From NCBI RefSeq assembly GCF_048569485.1, contig NW_027442211.1, positions 186,001-250,000 on the forward strand: 64,000 nucleotides of DNA, read 5' to 3'. The position numbers were made by a program, and so were the translations under genes. This stretch comes from Anomaloglossus baeobatrachus (lineage: Eukaryota; Chordata; Amphibia; Anura; Aromobatidae). A model generated the notes under the pieces. That model was given only the letters and a program-made list of their open reading frames with translations. It was not told where the DNA came from and did not search any database. Positions 59,507 through 64,000 of the stretch are shown here, in pieces (position 1 is the stretch's first letter; the number at the start of each line of letters is the position of its first letter).

Positions 59507-60292
59507 TGTGATACCAATGTGATATGACTGAAGAATGTGTGATTAGATAGGGATCATAATCAAAAGATAGGAGTGATCCCAGATATGACCTATCAATAAT
59601 TCAGTATCAAAGAGATGTCCTTTGGATAACCAATTTCACTATGACCAAAGAATAAGATAATGAGGAAGTAACATTTACAGTTCCACTGACCGGAAACTTG
59701 TGGTTGGCTTAAAGACAGGTTTAAGGAAGCTTGCATATGAAATTTACGGCTCATTGCAATATTTCACTAACACTATGGTTAAACTGTGGTCGGACAGTTG
59801 TCAACTGGCAGGATGTGCAGGAAATGTGCAGGAAGCTGCTGGTGCCCACAGCAGTTTGTGGTCAAGTTACATGAACATGACTCAACTGTCACATGCTGGT
59901 GACCATTTAAACACAACCTACAAAGTTTTCCTATAAAAATACACCGGACTCGCTTAATGTTAGGGAAAACCTTCCAGGACATTGAAGTGTACGTACGCAC
60001 TGTTCCTGTGATGCAAGAGGCCGAGTTGTTGTTTCCTTATCATTAAATCGAGTCCCTCCGATGAGAAGGATTGCTACAACATAACGGTAATGTTGATGCA
60101 TATTTCTGTTATTGTATAAGATTCTATGACTATAGTTCTAATGCCTGTGTACCATTGATTATATTCATGTGCTATTAAAATAAATAGTATCTTGCTATAA
60201 AGAATATTAGTATTCGTGCCTGATTAGGATATCAGTGAGCGCTTCGTAAGTACGGGCTTTCAGCCCCCTTTTTAGTAGAATTTAGCAAGACA
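59507..60292 (+). repeat. 3' LTR
   Basis: 786 bp, colinear with the 5' LTR with a handful of substitutions and small indels. Confidence 0.9.
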
Positions 60293-61930
60293 CTGCACGT
60301 CGGGGGGGGCTCTCAAGGAGAGAGACTGCACGTCGGGGGGGGGCTCGCAGGGAGAGAGACTGCACGTCGGGGGGGGGGATCACAGGGAAAGAGACTGCAC
60401 GTCGGGGGGGATCACAGGGAGAGAGACTGCACGTCGGGGGGGGATCACAGTGAGAGAGACTGCACGTCGGGGGTGGGGGGGGCTCACAGGGAGAGAGACT
60501 GCATGTCGAGGGGGGGGCTCACAGGGAGAGAGACTGCACGTCGGGGGGGGGCTCGCAGGGAGAGAGACTGCACGTCGGGGGGGGGCTCGCAGGGAGAGAG
60601 ACTGCACGTCGGGGGGGCTCGCAGGGAGAGAGACTGCATGTCGAGGGGGGGCTCACAGGGAGAGAGACTGCACATCGGGGGGGGCTCACAGGGAGAGAGA
60701 CTGCATGTCGAGGGGGGGCTCACAGGGAGAGAGACTGCACGTCGGGGGGGGCTCTCAAGGAGAGAGACTGCACGTCGGGGGGCTCACAGGGAGAGAGACT
60801 GCATGTCGAGGGGGGGGCTCACAGGGAGAGAGACTGCACGTCGGGGGGGGCTCTCAAGGAGAGAGACTGCACGTCGGGGGGGGCTCGCAGGGAGAGAGAC
60901 TGCACGTCGGGGGGGCTCGCAGGGAGAGAGACTGCACGTCGGGGGGGGCTCGCAAGGAGAGAGACTGCATGTCGGGGGTGGGGGGGCTCACAGGGAGAGA
61001 GACTGCACGTCGGGGGTGGGGGGGGCTCATAGGGAGAGAGACTGCACGTCGGGGGTGGGGGGGCTCACAGGGAGAGAGACTGCACGTCGGGGGTGGGGGG
61101 GGCTCACAGGGAGAGAGACTGCACGTCGGGGGTGGGGGGGCTCACAGGGAGAGAGACTGCACGTCGGGGGTGGGGGGGCTCACAGGGAGAGGGACTGCAC
61201 GTCGGGGGTGGGGGGGGGCTCACAGGGAGAGAGACTGCACGTCGGGGGTGGGGGGGGCTCACAGGGAGAGAGACTGCACGTCGGGGGTGGGGGGGCTCAC
61301 AGGGAGAGAGACTGCACGTCGGGGGTGGGGGGGGGTCACAGGGAGAGAGACTGCACGTCGGGGGTGGGGGGGCTCACAGGGAGAGAGACTGCACGTCGGG
61401 GGTGGGGGGGCTCACAGGGAGAGAGACTGCACGTCGGGGGGGGGGCTCACAGGGAGAGAGACTGCACGTCGGGGGGGGGGCTCACAGGGAGAGAGACTGC
61501 ACGTCGGGGGTGGGGGGGGCTCACAGGGAGAGAGACTGCACATCGGGGGTGGGGGGGCTCACAGGGAGAGAGACTGCACGTCGGGGGTGGGGGGGGCTCA
61601 CAGGGAGAGAGACTGCACGTCGGGGGTGGGGGGGGCTCACAGGGAGAGAAACTGCACGTCGGGGGTGGGGGGGGCTCACAGGGAGAGAGACTGCACGTCG
61701 GGGGTGGGGGGGCTCACAGGGAGAGAGACTGCACGTCGGGGGTGGGGGGGCTCACAGGGAGAGAGACTGCACGTCGGGGGTGGGGGGGGCTCACAGGGAG
61801 AGAGACTGCACGTCGGGGGTGGGGGGGGCTCACAGGGAGAGAGACTGCACGTCGGGGGGGGGAAGGGGCTTGCAGGGCGTGCTGAGCAGGGGGCCGTGTT
61901 GCATGTTGGGGAGGAGGGCTCGCACAGGGA
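60293..61930 (+). repeat. GC-rich minisatellite block M9
   Basis: About forty-four monomers of CTCACAGGGAGAGAGACTGC followed by ACGTCGGGGG(T)GGGGG, continuing M8 across the retroviral insertion. G runs of 5-9 recur every 34-37 bp. It closes with a copy of the GTGCTGAGCAGGGGGCCGTG type near 61,878. Gly/Arg-rich frames of 294-497 residues over it are artefacts. Confidence 0.93.
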
Positions 61931-61970
61931 ACTGTGTTATTAATCTTTTCCCTTTGTTTTTCAAATACAG

Positions 61971-62098
61971 TTTGTGACTACTGGCAACTGGGTGTAATTG
62001 CCCCCCGTCGTCCCACCTTAGAGACCGAGAGAACAGTGAGGTGTAATCCACATCCTCCTCCTGTGTCCTCCCATGTATTCAGCAAGAGGATTTTTATG
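61971..62098 (+). other. Candidate internal exon
   Basis: The acceptor ATTAATCTTTTCCCTTTGTTTTTCAAATACAG (branch-like ATTAAT, pyrimidine tract, CAG at 61968-61970) is well formed and the donor TTTTATG|GTAAATGG at 62098/62099 is moderate. One frame is open throughout and reads on as CDYWQLGVIAPRRPTLETER; I do not recognise it. Confidence 0.35.
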
Positions 62099-62274
62099 GT
62101 AAATGGTGAAATACAATTTTTACACCTAAAACGCACGGGACTTGGATACAAAAGATTTTTTTTTCTTTCATTGTTGCCGATGTCCAACATGGCTTAATTC
62201 TACGTATTGATTTGTAAAGTTGATTGTTACAGTATATATTTGTATCCCCGACCTACTGTCTCCCCCTCCCTAAT

Positions 62275-62425
62275 TACCCTGTAGACTGTAAGCCCCTGAG
62301 GGCAGGGTCCGCTCCCCTCTGTACCCGTCTGTCAGGATTGGTTTATTCACTGTAATTTATATCTATTTTGTGTTACCCGTTCCCATGTGCAGCATGGAAT
62401 CAATGTTCTCTATAAAAATAAAACT
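62275..62425 (+). mobile_element. L2/CR1-like LINE 3' tail
   Basis: GTAGACTGTAAGCCCCTGAG followed by GGCAGGGTCC, CTGTCAGGATTGGTTTATTCACTG and an A/T-rich end matches the form of LINE-2 3' ends (TAGACTGTAAGCTCCxTGAGGGCAGGG). AATAAA lies at 62417-62422. A SINE with an L2 tail is the alternative. Confidence 0.6.
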
Positions 62426-62640
62426 GTATAAATATTTCTCCTTTTTGTTAGAATTATTGATACTTGTTTTAATAAAACTGTTCTAGACGTATGGGCTGAA
62501 TGTTCTTTTCTATATTGATAACTTTCGGAGTGACATTAGTGATCAGTCACTGCCGGTTGGATCTGTATCGGGCTGTGTTCACACATTGCTGTAGGTAACT
62601 TCCAGTCCTCACATGTAGACCCACAGTAAATTGTTCAGAT

Positions 62641-62690
62641 CTTGCTAACAATGTATTTTCTGTCTTTAGCAGCCCCTGATCCTCTTATGC
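62641..62690 (+). other. Candidate 3' splice site and exon start
   Basis: TTGCTAACAATGTATTTTCTGTCTTTAG|CAG has a consensus CTAAC branch point 21 nt before the AG (62668-62669). The exon would begin CAGCCCCTGATCC. It is duplicated in inverse orientation at 53,877-53,935. Confidence 0.45.
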
Positions 62691-62699
62691 CCCACATAT

Positions 62700-63240
62700 A
62701 TTAGGCCCCAGTCCTGTTTCACGGTGTTTCCCTCTTTTTGTGGCAGCATAACTCCATGAGGCTCACACCGCTTGATTCAGGTCGTTTGGGGCGAAACCTT
62801 CTTCTTTTTTTTTTTTTATTTAAAGGGATGTAAGTCGCTGAGGGTCTGAAGCTGGTGCCACCACTGTTCCATAGGACAGGCTCTGGCAGAGGTCACACTA
62901 CATATTTTACAGAGGGGTAACAATATGCCTTAGAAAGTTTGAGAAGTATTTTTAGCCTCTGAGGAGAAAATCATAATTTGAAACACAAAACAATAGTACA
63001 TACAGTAGATGGGTATCCATAAGGCCCCTTTCAGATGTCCGTGTTTAAACAGTTGCAAGTCACACGTGCCGGTATGGTCGTCCATGTTGTATCGGTAAAA
63101 AAAGTAAGACACTGAAATTAATGGGTTTTTTCTTTTTGTAAAGCCTGAAAAATTATAAATACATTTATAAAGATTAAATAGAACAGATAGTCAGCTTGAC
63201 CAGCTGTTTTACACTATTTTTATTTTGTAATTTAAAAAAA
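62700..63240. other. Noncoding stretch with MITE-like fragment
   Basis: No gene seen. AAGGCCCCTTTCAGATGTCCGT at 63,021 resembles the end of a frog hAT-type MITE without a partner. A T11 run and AT-rich sequence occupy the remainder. Confidence 0.4.
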
Positions 63241-64000
63241 TAAATGACGCGGGGTCCCCCCAATTTTCATGTCTAGAGCACAGGAACAGCAGCAGCTGCA
63301 GGCATCCCGCAGTTGTCTGCTGTACCTTGGCTGGTTATGAAAAATAGGGTGGATCCCATGCTTATTTTTCAAATTTTTAGATTTAAAAAAAAATGTGGGG
63401 TCCCCTCCATTTTACTAAAAAACAGCCATGGTACAGCAGACAACTGGGGGATATTATTAGGGTGGAAAGGGCCATGGTTATTTGGCCCTTTCCAGCCTCA
63501 GGGCTCATGCGCACGTTGCGTACTTACATGCATTTACGCTGCGTTTAGCACTGCATCGTAATTGCATGCGTCCTGTGTTCACTGCCCAATCTATGTAATT
63601 GGGCATGAGACGTGCGCACATTGCTTTTTTTTTGAACCCAGCGATTTGGGTGCTAAAATTTTGACCCAAATCCGTGCGTTCATAAAAGCAGCATGTCAAT
63701 TATTCTGTGCGCTATGGATGCAGCTCCCGCTCTGTCTATGGTGGGGGCAGCATCCCCGTGCGCATGAAATCGGCTTTTTTTTAATAAAAAAATGGCGTAC
63801 ATTATGCATTGTTTCTGCAGCGATTTGACACACACATGTGCTGTCAAATCACTGCAGAATATTCAGCAGTTACGTGCGCATGAGCCCTTACAATAGGAGC
63901 CCACAGACGCCTGAAAAGTGGAACATCCATTAGAGGCGCCAATTCTGGTGCTGGACTCTGCTCTTCCCGTTGCGCTGGTGTGATAGCAAATGGGGTAATA
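63240..64000. repeat. Diverged relative of the palindromic block family
   Basis: GTCCCCCCAATTTTCATG... and GGGTCCCCTCCATTTTACTA are inverted relatives (TGTACCTTGGCTGG / ACAGCCATGGTACAGCAGAC), and the last 90 bp (GCGCCAATTCTGGTGCTGGA, CTGCTCTTCCCGTTGCGCTG) match the 850-1020 part of the array unit. The block is split by the MITE at 63,500-63,888 and runs off the window. Confidence 0.6.
63500..63888. mobile_element. Palindromic MITE, TIR AGGGCTCATGCGCACGT
   Basis: AGGGCTCATGCGCACGT is inverted at 63,872-63,888. Inside, CTGCAGCGATTTGACA (63,815) pairs with TGTCAAATCACTGCAG (63,842) as a hairpin. It has no protein frame. Confidence 0.8.

Larger units (their letters stand above)
55139..60292 (+). 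mobile_element. ERV-L-like (class III) retroviral fossil
   Basis: Two LTRs starting TGTGATACC and ending AGCAAGACA enclose a primer-binding-like site, gag, a protease and part of reverse transcriptase. A 5-bp target duplication CTGCA flanks it (55134-55138 and 60293-60297). Reverse transcriptase residues such as FLGIQWNKGHRQI, GLFDFWRQRIPHLG and VTRKKYEFHWGEEQ resemble ERV-L; the Gag lacks a zinc knuckle, also as in ERV-L. Much of pol and any env are not found, so the element is broken although gag is open for 765 codons. LTRs differ by only about 1-2 percent, so it is young relative to the array, perhaps a few million years depending on the frog substitution rate. It interrupts the GC-rich minisatellite. 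Confidence 0.88.

Noticed and set aside
60450-61977. Gly/Arg/His-rich frames of 294-497 residues (GRETARRG, QGERLHVGG)
   Set aside because: All three plus frames are open over the same 34-37-bp minisatellite; this is a repeat artefact, not a protein.
61934-62197. An 87-residue complete protein gene
   Set aside because: The start lies in what looks like an intron, and the sequence has no recognisable family; I kept only a candidate exon.

Overview
The window is eukaryotic and almost certainly amphibian (anuran). It has no bacterial-style gene density, many CT/CA microsatellites, MITEs with long terminal inverted repeats, a TTAA-flanked piggyBac-like element whose AGGGGTGGTTCACCC end is of a kind known from frogs, and several repeat blocks I recognise as abundant in frog genomes. 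The species cannot be fixed by eye; a large-genome neobatrachian frog is my best guess.

Layout. (1) From 1 to about 51,445 is a tandem array (macrosatellite) of a roughly 7.7 kb unit: six units and the first 1.45 kb of a seventh, at 1, 7367, 15072, 22795, 30492, 42287 and 49996. Array copies still differ by scattered substitutions and microsatellite length. Each unit is itself an old duplication. Half A and half B both run: palindrome-derived block, 'tacagtaRtaatg' minisatellite, U6 snRNA relic, then a shared T-rich anuran repeat. Half A keeps only the 3' end of U6. Half B keeps a textbook Pol III type-3 promoter (two octamers, PSE, TATA at correct spacing) and the U6 5' stem-loop, but its ACAGAGA/core region is rearranged. 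Later insertions fixed in all units are a CCCGG-headed element with (TCTG)n and (CA)n, an unclassified 1.13 kb element and a 560-bp MITE. Unit 5 alone carries a 4.1 kb piggyBac-like insertion (31,060-35,150), itself host to a CT-rich minisatellite and a 1.8 kb palindrome.

(2) From 51,444 to 52,130 the array stops at a hAT-like end (CAGGGCCGGCGCC), followed by a near-perfect 196-bp palindrome. (3) From 52,110 to 52,400 there is a candidate host promoter and first exon: an ETS motif abutting a GC box, then a perfect AAG|GTAAGT donor. (4) From 52,455 to 61,930 is a GC-rich, G-run-rich minisatellite with successive monomer families and an inverted segment. It is split by an ERV-L-like (class III) retroviral fossil at 55,139-60,292, with 5-bp target duplication CTGCA, near-identical LTRs, a long gag reading frame with six 35-residue repeats, protease and part of reverse transcriptase. 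(5) From 61,930 to 64,000 there are two credible 3' splice sites (61,970 and 62,669, the second with a CTAAC branch point), an L2-like LINE tail, MITE pieces, and a diverged copy of the palindromic family seen in the array.

No complete host protein-coding gene can be supported. The long reading frames over minisatellites are repeat artefacts. The most notable content is the U6-derived macrosatellite, whose units 2-6 each retain an apparently usable Pol III promoter in front of a nearly invariant 140-nt U6-like sequence.
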